Source: Azolla caroliniana (lineage: Eukaryota; Polypodiophyta). From it: a DNA stretch of 64,000 bases. The notes below the pieces were generated by a model. That model ran no database searches and had not been told where the DNA came from. It saw nothing but the letters and a program-made list of their open reading frames with translations. The stretch is from assembly GCA_043228905.1 (NCBI GenBank), contig JBHGNT010000002.1, positions 28,086,001-28,150,000 on the forward strand, written 5' to 3'. Positions 38,595-50,047 of this stretch are shown piece by piece. The translations under genes were made by a program, and so were the position numbers. Position 1 is the stretch's first letter; each line of letters begins with the position of its first letter.

Positions 38595-40255
38595 TTAAGG
38601 AGAGGCGAAAAAGGTGTAGCACATGCCATCGATGTAGGGCGGGCTAGGAGGAGCCCAACACACGTTGTATAGATTGCAAGGCCAGAAGCCACCCATGATG
38701 GGCAACACTTGTTCATGGTATATCAATCCTTGGTTGGTTTGGGGACCAAAGTACGTGTTCATGTGAGAGCCATGGGCATTTGGGAAAGCGTTGTTGTGGG
38801 GAGGTAGAGAAAAAGGGGACAATGTGGAAGTGCTACGGTTATGAGGACCATTAGAATTAGGGTTAGGACATGGAGAGTTTAAGCTGGGGTGACTAGGGTT
38901 AACATGGTAAATTAGATTCCTTGATTCATGAAGATTTGCATTCTCTTGTGACAACCCATGACTTCCCAAGTCACTTACAAGCCCACGAGGGACTTGCACG
39001 ACGCTACATTTATTGAGATCATTAACCTCTAATCTTGGGTGGTCATTTGTCTTCGTATATTGGGCATTAATCGAGCCATAGGCATTTGCCACATTAGCCT
39101 TCGATGGGAAGCTGGTTGATAGGCCTTGCTTAAGGTTAACTATGTCACAATCACTAGGGATCATGAATGGGCTCATTTGCACATCATTGAGCTTAATGAC
39201 CTTGTTCCGGCGCTTTCCAGCACCGATGGGCACGTTCCGCAGCGTGCCGCCAGCAGTCCAATAGCGCTGGCATTTCTTGCAAAAGTGGCGAGGTTGGTTC
39301 ACGTTGTAATTGTTGAAGTAGCAAAACTTGGTGTCTGTGCTCTTGCACCGCGGACAAGGTGTGGCGGGGCAGTGTCGTGGCGGCCTACCCACGGGTGCGA
39401 GCTTGTTAGGAGGTGCGGCCACATGTGTCGGTTTGGTTCGTTGCCCATCTTCCGGGCCGGCATTCTCAAGTAAACCATTTCCATCCTTCATGTTCGGGTC
39501 ATCATCCTCATCCACCGCGGATTTCATGTCTAATAATCCTGGCATTTCGATACTTCTGGCCTCTGAATCATTCTCAACTTCATCGTAATCCCCCTCGGAT
39601 TTCTTCGTAATCAAGTTGATCGATCCACATGGGCGGTCATCACTCGCTTCCTCGAGCTTCGTCGGGTTTGTGTTGATATAACCACCCATCAAATGATGGG
39701 CACTCATGATTTCTTCTAGCGCCTCCTTCTCTACTACTCCGTGGACCCATGAACTCGATCGTATATCGTAGTGGAACGCTGATTCCTTCGCCATTGGAAG
39801 CCGATCAATTTCTGCCTCATCTGATGAGCTCATTAATCCATGAGCATAATAATTATCTGCCATCTCTACTCGTGTAGGTGATAATCTCTCTTCCTGGATT
39901 ATGTATGATAAAATTCCCCCACTAAATTTAGCTTAATTCGTGATTAGGATGAATCTGCTAAAAAACATAGCTTCATTGATATACTAATGATGAAGCATGA
40001 TTAGCAAACCAAACTACACCTTGACTAACATAAAGGTTTGTGATTAAGACTCAAAGGGTGATGGAAATTCTGATTAAGATTGACATTAAGATTGAGGTCA
40101 AGAGTAGGATTAAAATTAAAATTTAGATGGAGATGGAGGCTGAGATTAATACTCACCTTAGTGATGGAAATGGGAGGCTTAATTGTCTTTCCAAAGAGCA
40201 TGATCGCATGGCCATCAGCAGCTCTCTTCAAGGAGGAGTTCAATGTATGATTCAT
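38595..40255 (-). CDS. CYCLING DOF FACTOR-like Dof protein, 465 residues
   Basis: There are two exons: 40255-40157 (33 codons) and 39893-38595 (433 codons with stop), joined phase 0 by GTGAGT and a CAG acceptor. Exon 1 encodes [12 protein letters not shown] (about residues 17-28), the N-terminal motif of CDFs (I.LFGKTI). Exon 2 holds the Dof finger at about 213-262: CPRC (213-216), CKKC (238-241), [11 protein letters not shown] and [20 protein letters not shown], the CDF version of the domain. The region before it is acidic, and the C-terminus has [16 protein letters not shown], recalling Trp/Pro-rich CDF tails. CDFs are clock-regulated repressors of CONSTANS-type targets in seed plants and are degraded by FKF1. 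The role here is inferred. Translation could also start at the Met now at residue 44, but the CDF motif supports the upstream start. Confidence 0.92.
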
Positions 40256-40599
40256 CAGAAGTTTTACAGTTCCATGAACCTACAGGAAAGTTTCTTAAAT
40301 TTGGAGAGACGATGATCAAAGAAGCAGAATCGAGTGTATTGAAAACCTAATATACAATCATCAGGTTTGGGAGAGATTATACAGTTAGGGTTTGGAGTGG
40401 TATGAACAGGGTTGAGATTAAGGAAACTTAAATCAATGGCTATACAATTAGAAGAAGAAAGAAACAACTTGGTTCTTAATCTCCAAAACTAAAATGAAAA
40501 TTGGAGACAATAAGAACCAAATCATTTTTGAGAATTTCCCAGAAATAAGGATAAATTAAATAGGTTAAAAAATGGAAAATTAAAACTCAAAAAAAGTTT

Positions 40600-40935
40600 T
40601 GAGTCGTATACATACATATAACACAATCGGGGGTCAAGTTTTTGTTATTTTGCTTTTCTAGCCCCCTACCAAAATCAGTATGATATGTATAAAAATAAAA
40701 TACAACAAACGATATACACAAAGTTTGTGTTATTTGCTTTTCTAGGCCCCCAACAAAAACATTATGAAATGTATGTATAAAAATAAAATAAAACAAATGA
40801 TATACACATTAAGTTTTTGTTATTTGCTTTTCTTGCCCTCTCACGTAAACATTAAATATGTATACACATCAAACAAAACAAATGATGTACATCTGCATAT
40901 TGCTACCCCCCCCCCCCCCCCCCCCCCCCACACAC
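40600..40935. repeat. Three-copy minisatellite and poly-C tract upstream of CDF-like gene
   Basis: Three diverged units of about 85-100 bp begin near 40634, 40720 and 40814. They share TTGTTATTTGCTTTTCT(A/T)G and end in AACAAATGATATACACA-like text. They are followed by an uninterrupted run of 24 C at 40906-40929 and then (CA)n. The block lies 350-700 bp upstream of the CDF-like ATG. Confidence 0.85.
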
Positions 40936-43900
40936 ACACATACCCCTCAAAAGAAAAATAAAAAATAAAAGAACAAGGAAGAGTATTTGATGACCCGATC
41001 AACGGTTGAATGTCATGTTGCACCCGAATGATCGAACCATGAGCATATGTAGGCACTCGACTTTGAATCATTTCAAGCTTGATCCTTAAACTTGGGCGGT
41101 ACCTAGCTCTTAAACTCGAGCCACCCCGGTTCCCCAAACCATGGGCTCTACTTGTTTGCTTCTCCCATGGAATCTCTCTTCATATTTTAATTTTGTGTGC
41201 CAAACATATATGTATCTTTGCATTCTCAAGTTTGTTATTGGTTTTTAGATGTGGCCTTCGCACTAAGATCGTGTGCATATATATATACATGTATATGTAT
41301 GTATCTATGTAAATGTTGCTTTACTTCCTCTCACTTTTTGAAAGTATCCCCCAAACCCCCTTTCACGTGGGTTTGCATAGTGGCCCCCATGCATGCCCTT
41401 CGTGCACAAGACCTTAAGCAATAAAGTCTCTTTGGGCCGTCATCCCTCATCCTCATCAAAAAATCTTGTTAAAGTGACCCTCTTTGGGCCCCACCCAAAG
41501 TTTAGCAGTAGCTAGAAAACAAGGTGGTTCCTCCCCATAGACAAACCTCCACACAATTCCAAAATTTATCCTCCTTTTCTTCTATTTCAAGTTCAAGGAT
41601 CACACAAAGAAAGTTCCTCGTTCCCACCCACATGTAACTCATGAAAGTTCCATATTATATTATCACCTTTGTGTTAAGTCCCCCTTTTGAGCCTCTTCCC
41701 CCCAACCCCAACCCCACCCCCAAACCTCTGCATGCCATGTGCTCCCTACTTATCTCTAGCCACCCACTTTTGTCTTGGAAACCAGCACTCTTTTTTTCGT
41801 AGATCCCTTTCTTTTGCAAAACACCCTATTAAACTTCAATAAAAATGCAAACCCTTGTATTGTTCCATAAATGACACAACCAAATACTTATATACTAAGA
41901 CGTCTTTCTAGCACACCTATCACAACGTAACACTTGAGATAATCTTTCAAATGTCTTCTTTATTAAAGGTGGCATTGTGTACATGGGCACAATTTATGCT
42001 TCTAAAATAAAGGCAAGATCATTCCATGACATATACACTCAATTTTCTAATAAAGGATAGTCAACATTTGAAATTGAAAAAAGAAGAGAATAAAGAATTT
42101 TTTTTTGTGAATTCATGATTGCTCATACACTAGTATTGTTATAAAAATGAATGCTTTAATATGTTTGACGTATTATCAAATACTCAAAAACAAATTTCAC
42201 ACCCTCCACCAGAATTTCAAATAACAAAATTGTGTCAATGGACCTCTCTTAGGATGTATTGATGATGTCAATTTTCATCATTGCTAACAAATTCACTAAC
42301 ATTAGTTGACGATCTGGCTCACACTACATCAAGGATCACCTACATGGGATGAGGGAAATACATCACCAAAACTATTGCAAAGACAAGACCATTGGATACC
42401 TCGTACATATATTTAACGACCTTCTTTGTCGTGCTGCCGTAATTCCATATTTTAAAGTACTTACAAGATAAAAATGAAATCTCACAAAAATAATAAGGAA
42501 AAGAAAATCTGTAAGTTTTGTAAAACAATCGGACAACTCAAAAACGCCCTTAATGTTTTTCCATTGTTTCTACAAATTTATCATATAATGGGCAACACAA
42601 CACAATCATGGAAAGGAGCACAAATTCACCATATAAATGCTTGAGAGGGGGTTTAGAAGGGCATTTATGGGAATAACAAGTATTTATAGAAAACTAGAAA
42701 AATTGCAAAAAAAACTCAGATATTGTGCCTTCTCAATAAGTTGTTCCTTAAAAAGATTCCCCACAATAACTTTGTAAGAGTCAATTGGGACAATGTGCTT
42801 TGTTATATGTCAGGATCAATTTATAGTAAGAGATTTTGTACCTATTTGCAAGCATCATTTAGAAGTACGTGCCTCAACACCCTCAAAAGTGTGGCCTAAT
42901 TATGAGGGTCAAATCCATAACATGGCTCTTTTGGGGGGCACATTTCTCCTTGAAGAGGTTTAAATATATCTCAATGTTGGTGTTAGGATTGAATCATCAT
43001 TGTTACAAAAGACATCATATTAGCTATCGAAGAAAGATTTGAAACATGGTTAAGCCTACATCCTATGTTCTACAACTAAGCTCTCTTTAGATTAACCATG
43101 TTTCTATGTTTTGTAGTTCAATCATCTTCCTTGACCAACATTGAGAAACATAGCTACATTTCAACATTCCATTTTGGCACTTTATGCATTTTGTTCATGA
43201 TACATGTAGCAAACATTGTTGTTATATGGTGATATTCTTCCTTTTGATCAATTAGCAAATTGGTTAGTTAGCCTAGTATAGTTTCATGAATTTTTCTATT
43301 AAAGTTCTTCTTACAATTAAAGCCATTCCTAGTTGTTTTAATTATAAATTTAGCATTTTCTGTACTATGCCTTAGTTAGGCTAAACATGACAACTTTAGC
43401 AACATGTTTCTACAAATCATTAGTTAACAAGAAATTGAATAACATCATGTGTTTTTGAATTAGGCTTAATGATTTGAATAAAGCATTGCTCAATCTCATG
43501 CTTTGCAATGTATGCCACATCGGAAGACTCAAGCTTAAAGGGTAGGAGATTCATATCCCAAACAAAACAAACTTCTTATACATCAAAGTTAGTAACCAAC
43601 AATGTATTGAAGCAAACAATGGACACAATGTATTGAAGCCAACGAAGGACTCTTCCTTCACGTCAAACATATATAGTGCTGCTAGACTAAGAAATGAATT
43701 ATACATAATGGTGCTAGAAATGGCCAAGCACCATTCATACATGATTTTTTTCACCAAGAAAGCATACCCCATTAGAAGACCAAACTTAAAGCCTATGAGA
43801 GATTCATATCACAATAAAGAAAAAAAACTTATTATACATCAAAAGTTAGTAACCAACAAAGTATTAAAGATGACAATGGACTCTTCCTTAACATCAAACA

Positions 43901-45465
43901 TTTGTGTGGTCTTCTTTCACATATCATACTTCAGGTCAACATTTTCTGATCCATGAGCAATGACCTTATCCACTTTGTTCTTCTTTTGATTCATGCCATC
44001 ATGTAACTCCTTTACATGTTTCATGACATGGTCATTTAAAAAAAAAACTATAATAAGGTACTAAATTTCTTTCTTAGAGCTTTATATACACTCACTTTTT
44101 TCCTTCATCTCATAAAGTTCAGCTAAACGATGGCACAATTAAAGACATCTCCGAATAACTCCAAACTACTTGCTTTGAAGTTCTGAAAACATCATATATA
44201 CCTATGTGCATATTTAAATTTCATATTATATTAGTAAAATTTGTCTTTATTGTCAGATACGACCTTATCTTTGTGTAAGAAAGATGAAAAATACTCCCTA
44301 TTACCTAAGAATAAAAATGGAGTGACACATTATCAGATAAAATTGTGAGTGCATCTCAATTGTAAAAGGAGTGAGTATGAATTGTGATATTGATGCATTT
44401 ATTACATTACATTGAATATGTCTCAATCATGTTGCTCGTTAACTACATACATTTTGACAAATAGCTTATGTTATGGCATATGGTTAATGACAACACTTTG
44501 TGGTATCAAGCATGTATTTCCATGAATTTTCATATGCTCTAAGATATCTAGTGGTTTCCTTGATGTACATAGGTGATCTCTATGTATGCCTACTTGCTCA
44601 ATTATTTCAAATGTCTTCGGACAAAAGATGTCCCACATACACATTGACATGCATGTGGATAAGCAAGTTTTTAGTACTGACCAAGGGCAATAGCAATTGA
44701 TTTTCTTATAAAGAAAGTTCATGAAAAACAAAATAAGAATTTAGAATATAACATGAAACATTATAATCAATGCATAGAAAAAGTCATACAAAAGCTCTTT
44801 TATGAGTTTTCTTAGTAATGTACATGGGACCCTTCACTTTAACCCCAACCATCACACAATAGTTTATTAAATGTGGTGTCTTAATGGTTTATCAGAAAAC
44901 TATAGCAATGTAGCCTATGAATATATATAATGCCTTTGGTAAGCAATATCACCCATTCATGCATGTCCCCACATGAAGAGTAAGCCTCCTTCTTGACCTT
45001 TGGCATTGCCATTTGACTCATTCCCCCCTGTGAGAATGTGTGCATTCACGAGTCTATTGGACTTGAGGGTAGGGCACTCAAAACTCACATTTTGGGATTG
45101 ATGACTACACCAAGGTTCAACGTCAGTGCTAGGTTGTTTGTTTCATAGTATTCTTTCTCACTTTGACATGTATAAGTGCACTTTCCCTTTTCCACAATGA
45201 GTGTGCATACGTTTCAGAAAAGTGTCGGCAAGTACACAACCTACTATCATGTACACCATTATAGTGCAACAAGATTTAGTTTACATTGCAACATTGGGTT
45301 AGACACCATTTGTTTCCCAATAGGAACAGTGAAGGAGGTATGTTACCCATTCATTCCTTTGTGGCAGCATGTATTTCACAATTACAGCCCATTGAGTTAA
45401 CATCATAGCATTCTAGCATCACTGAGCATGTATTTCTCTCGCAGAATAGGTGTCTATATCCATGT
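40936..45465. other. Gene-free intergenic stretch
   Basis: No recognised gene. A diverged duplication with a period of about 255 bp covers 43530-43910: GAGATTCATATC and CATCAAA(A)GTTAGTAACCAACAA occur twice. Several C-rich patches occur at 41340-41400 and 41690-41735. Confidence 0.45.
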
Positions 45466-45687
45466 TTAGGAATTCATCTCTTCGTCCTCTATCTTTGAAG
45501 CCAAATACAACCTTCCATTAATGTAACTCATTTCAGCTATTTGGTACTTCACAACAATAGCCAATTCACTTGACATACTAAGACTAACTATATTAGATAG
45601 AGGTGGTGCCTTTGCTTTTGAGAAAGAGTTGATGTATTCTACTGCAAAGGTTAAAGTCACTGGTTTAATCTCTTTTGCATCCTCTGG
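45466..45687 (-). pseudogene. Orphan PCNA last exon
   Basis: The 74-codon stretch begins after a CTCTTGCAG acceptor and reads [70 protein letters not shown]. This is the C-terminal part of PCNA, the DNA sliding clamp. Compared with plant PCNA it has two extra residues near SFSKA, an extra NG in GYIR.YLAPK and other changes at conserved sites. No upstream PCNA exons occur in the next 2 kb on this strand. Retention of a splice acceptor means it came from genomic DNA, not from a spliced mRNA. I read it as a displaced relic; a true gene with very distant exons is less likely. Confidence 0.75.
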
Positions 45688-47602
45688 CTGCAAGAGGAAC
45701 GCAGTTTTAACAAAGGTCCTCTTACTTAACTATGCCCATATCATTCATTGGGCCAATAAGCTTGTTGGAAAATTCTAGTATACAACTGCCTTTGTCTTAG
45801 ACAAGCAGATTTGTTCCAACAAGGTATTGTTTAAGTGTTATTGGGAAAGAAGATATAAGCATTCTTCACTTTACTGCCTAGGTGACTCATAAGTTGTATC
45901 TTTAGAGAAGTTTCAGGTTACCATGCTTTGTTTGATACATGTACATAGCTAGACCTATTTAAGTTGCTTGTCTCTGCATAGCCATGAACTTAGAAATCAT
46001 AACTTTAGAGAAGTAATGGGTATTTCCAGACCTCACTCACTTACTGCCTGCTACTTTGAAGTGATAGTAGAAACAAGACAGCCAGACGAAGCAGCAAGTG
46101 GTGAAACTAAACATAGCAAGGGCTGCTAGCCATAGGATATCAGACCAAACAAAAGCACGATAAGCAAAAGCAAAATGAAAGTAACCCATAAGAGATATGT
46201 TCCTCAAAGCATTAACTCCTATGAATGCGAATCCCATATCCACTAAATGAAAGACATGCATGTGTTTGTTAGTGTATATGTGTGTCTGTGAGTAGAGAGA
46301 GAGAGATGTTCTACAATCCATCGGCACACTGATGTAACATATCTACTCTAATCTATATTATTTACATCAGTACATGTGCATGCCTATATATTCATGCAAA
46401 ATACATACATACATTGGCACACATTCATACATACATATACATGAAAAGCAGAGAAAGACATAACCTATAAAAGCATGATGTTTCGAAACATAGTTGGGCT
46501 TTCAAACATGAAGGCAGGTGTCTTCATTGAAGTAGCCTTAGCTCCAAATCGCCCCTTCTTCTTCTTCTTCTTCTTCTTCTTCTTCTTTGATGGTTTTGCT
46601 TTTGTCTGTTTTCGTCGAGAATGGAATTTACGGTTTCCTGTTCTTGAGTTTTATTAGGGATGTAATAAGGTTCTTTCTTTAGGGTTTTTACTTTGGGCGT
46701 TCTTGTAGAGTTTTCTAGGATGTCCAAGTTCAGGATTTAGGCGTAACAGTGTCTCTGGATTTCTTTGTTATAGATAGGGTTTTCTGGTTGGGGCAGGATT
46801 AGGGTAACGCTGTAAAGCCCAACATTCAGAGACTCTGAATGTTTTTGGCGGGAAAATATTCTTGGATATAAACCATGGAAGAAGATGATGGATGATATTG
46901 GAGTGGGCATGTTGTCACTAGTGGATCATGCATGTTTACAAAAGACCTATTTATTCTTCTAATTCCCCACTTCAAACCATCCTATGCATAGTTGACATAT
47001 ATAATCTATGCCAATTAAACCATCTCAACAATCATTACCAATTTGTAAGGGCCATCTCATGTACTAAAATCATAATCTGTGTACCTTTGCTAAACCTAGA
47101 GTTTTTCTTTTGTTTTTAATATGGATAGCCTAAACATGCTCCTGTTTGTTAACTACTAAGCACTTTAGAAAGACACACGAAGCGAATGTGGGGCAATACT
47201 ATCACAAAAACACCAACACCCAAAAAGCCCATTTGCACGTTGGTTGGTTTGATGTCTAAATGATGCCAATCCAACGTATCGGAGCCTTATAATCATCATT
47301 ACTTTTGTTGTTGCAACTTTGTCCGATAATCTCTCTCTCACACACACACACGCATGATCACAAGCGGGTATCTTCTCCAATGGACATTAAAAAGATATCG
47401 ATGTATGTATGTATGTACATACATATCTACCTATCCAATGTCGGAAAAACACAAGGGGGGCATTATTCTTGGACGTGTAAAATGGTGAAGGGTAGTTTGG
47501 GAATATCAGAAAATGGTAGGGGCAGTGGTGCGAGTTTCCATAAACATAAAAATCAAAAGGCCTCGCGAGGGAGAGAGAAGAGGCAGACAGACGCCGGGGG
47601 TT
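45688..47602. other. Intergenic, upstream flank of MOS11-like gene
   Basis: No secure gene. It contains a (CTT)n run at about 46555-46588, a MITE-like copy at 46866-47025, a (CA)n run near 47339-47351, and GTATGTAT repeats at 47403-47426. The start of the MOS11-like transcript should lie near its right end. Confidence 0.45.
46866..47025. repeat. MITE-like element, copy 1
   Basis: About 160 bp nearly identical to 48078-48242, sharing AAACCATGGAAGAAGATGAT, GTGGATCATGCATGTTTACA and ACTTCAAACCATCCTATGCA. Its left terminus is eroded compared with copy 2. Confidence 0.85.
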
Positions 47603-50047
47603 ATGGCTGCTGCTGCTTCTTCTTCGTCGTCGTCGTCTGCCTCAGAGATCGACGAGCTTCGTGGAGCTCTCGCGAGCAAAGGATTAGTCCTCAAAGACTC
47701 CATCCTCGCACGCGTCGCCAGATCGAAGTCTCTGAAAGACCTAGTCGTCCCTACCGAAACGGCCGGGGAAACAAGGAGGGAAGAAGCGTTGAAGGAGGAG
47801 GAGGCGGAGGCGGAGGCGGATGAAGAATTAGGGTTCGAGAAGAGGTTGCGAGCTTTAATTAATGATGGGTCGAAGAAAGAGGATCATGAAGCTGCTGTTG
47901 ATGTAGGCTCGAAGGAGGAAGAAAGAGGTATTTATATGTGAATTTACTCGTATGGGCGGGTTTGTGAAATTGAAACCATATTTGTGCGTTTGCAGCTGTG
48001 TATATGTATATTTCTACATGTGCGGGTATGTGAAATGTGTATTTGTACGCTTGTACGCGTACATCTGTTTAATTGGCATATAAACCATGGAAGAAGATGA
48101 TGATATTGGAGTGGGCATGTTGTCACTAGTGGATCATGCATGTTTACAAAAGACCTAGTCATTCTTCTAATTCCCCACTTCAAACCATCCTATGCATAGT
48201 TGAAACTTGACATATATATAATCTATGCCAATTAAACCATCTATGGAACACTGTATTTGTATGCGTATTTTGGATGTCTATGTGTATGTGACACATTGTA
48301 TAGATATGCGTATTTTGGTTTGCCTATGTGTGTGCATATGGGACTGTATGTCTACATGTTTGGGTATACGGATATGGGTATGGTAGTGTATGTGTGTGCT
48401 TGTATATGGCATGACTGCGATCACTAACTTGAATTCAAACAGAAGCAGAGAAAGAATTGTTTGTTGTGAATGATGAGGATGAGAATGTGGAGAAAAAAGA
48501 TGGTAAGCAAAAGCAAGAGGTTTCTGATAATATTGGAGTTTCATCTTTGGAGGCTGAGAAACTTAAAAAGCGGGCTGCCAGGTAATGCAGAATGTCATTT
48601 TCTTTCTAAAAACAAACGGTTAATATGAAAGATTTGTTTCGTCACCTGTTTTTTTTTACTACAGAGAGAAATTGATCGATCTAATTTCCTTACCTGAAAG
48701 TTTACAAAAGTTACTATGATTATTGGGCATAATCTTTTTACTTATCAGAAAGTTTACAGATGCACCTATGATTATTGGGCATAATCTAAAGTACAATTGC
48801 TAGCCCATTGTTTGCATTTTTAGTGGGTTCTCATCATAATTAGATTAGGCCCCATAAACTTATTAGGATTCTTAGTCAAGACTCAAAGCATAACATTTAA
48901 CACTAACTATGTTGTTAATTTAGTATATGAAAAATAATTGCATCAAATTTAGTTAACTGGAAAGTAGGGTTTTCTGGAACATGTTATAAGTTAGCTGATA
49001 AATTGAATTAAGGGAAAAATTCTGAAGAGTCCCAAGTTTTTATTATCTCACAAACGCTCTTGGTTAAAATTGCTCAATTGTAGTTTCTGGGTCTGGAAAA
49101 GGGCATTTGGGGAAATTAAATAACTGAAAGATGTTAGAAAAAGGGTGAAAGAAACCTGCTATATCATTACACAAAGCAATGATATCAAACAGGGTAGATG
49201 GGGGGTTATTGCTTAGTATTTAGCAAGAAATCAGATATTCAAGTAATCAATGTATAGATCATTTCCTGAACTGAAATGTGATACACAATGATGAACAGTG
49301 ACTGAGACAGACATGTGACACTTGAAATTTTCTATTACAAACATAGTTTGCATGCAATTCCAGATTTGGCACAGCTAACAATGATAACAAAGAAGAGGAA
49401 GAAAAGAAAAGAGCACGAGCTGCAAGGTGGTGTAAAATGATTTTTTATTTTGCTTTTAAAAATGTGCAATGTTTGACATAAACATTTTCATTTGCTTCTA
49501 ATAATGTGCATATGAAAGAACTACTTAGTTTCTATCAGCAACATCTCTCTTTGTTATCAGGTTTGGTATAGCTGATGAGGATGCTAAAAAGAAAGCTCGC
49601 ATCGAAAGGTTCAGCAAAAGTTTAGTCGATGAAGATCCCATAGAGGTTGAGAAGAGAAAAGCAAGGGCAGCGAGGTAAATTTTTGTGAGAACATCTATTA
49701 CCATGAAAAATATTGGGAGTATTTTGGGTTCAAAAAATTCTAGGGTTATTTTGTGACTTACATGAAAACGAGGCGTACTTTCACGTAATGAGGGTGAATT
49801 TGGTCTGATTGATTAACAACCAGTAACTGATGACACACACCACCATGATTACAATATTGGACTCAATCAAAAGCAAAATATAAAATCTTTTTTCCCACTT
49901 GCGGATCCTCTCATCCAAGAGTTGGATGATCATCATTTAAATGTATTCTCATTCTTCAGAAAAAAACTTTTTTGACTTATCTGTGTATAAGTGAATTAAA
50001 ATTCTGTTTCATTTTTCAGGTTTGCGATAGTTGCAAATGAGAACTGA
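47603..50047 (+). CDS. MOS11/Tho1/CIP29-like RNA-export protein, 222 residues
   Basis: Five exons splice in frame: 47603-47927, 48443-48581, 49364-49426, 49561-49674 and 50020-50047, ending TGA. The N-terminus has a Ser run (after MAAAA) and ELRGALASKGLVLKDSILAR, followed by an acidic Glu/Ala region. The C-terminal half has the family repeat: K(K/R)(R)ARAARFG, seen as KLKKRAARFGTA, KKRARAARFGIA and KRKARAARFAIV, plus KKKARIERF. MOS11 and human CIP29 bind RNA and DDX39/UAP56-type helicases and help mRNA leave the nucleus. The ATG at 47603 is chosen over the upstream in-frame ATG at 47513 because the stretch between them is basic and not family-like. An upstream start cannot be excluded. Confidence 0.85.
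48067..48237. mobile_element. MITE-like element, copy 2, in MOS11-like intron 1
   Basis: The 171-bp element begins GTTTAATTGGCATA and ends TATGCCAATTAAAC, a perfect 14-bp terminal inverted repeat. CATCT stands on both sides (48062-48066 and 48238-48242), a possible 5-bp target-site duplication. The interior matches copy 1 at 46866-47025, about 1.2 kb away in the same orientation. There is no coding capacity. Because CATCT also follows copy 1, the duplication could be fortuitous. Confidence 0.7.

Noticed and set aside
46037-46600. A possible two-exon minus-strand gene: Lys-rich KGRFGAKATSMKTPAF segment (about 46465-46590) joined to a hydrophobic segment (46037-46242).
   Set aside because: The only plausible donor follows an in-frame TAG, no family is recognised, and the Lys run is just a CTT repeat.
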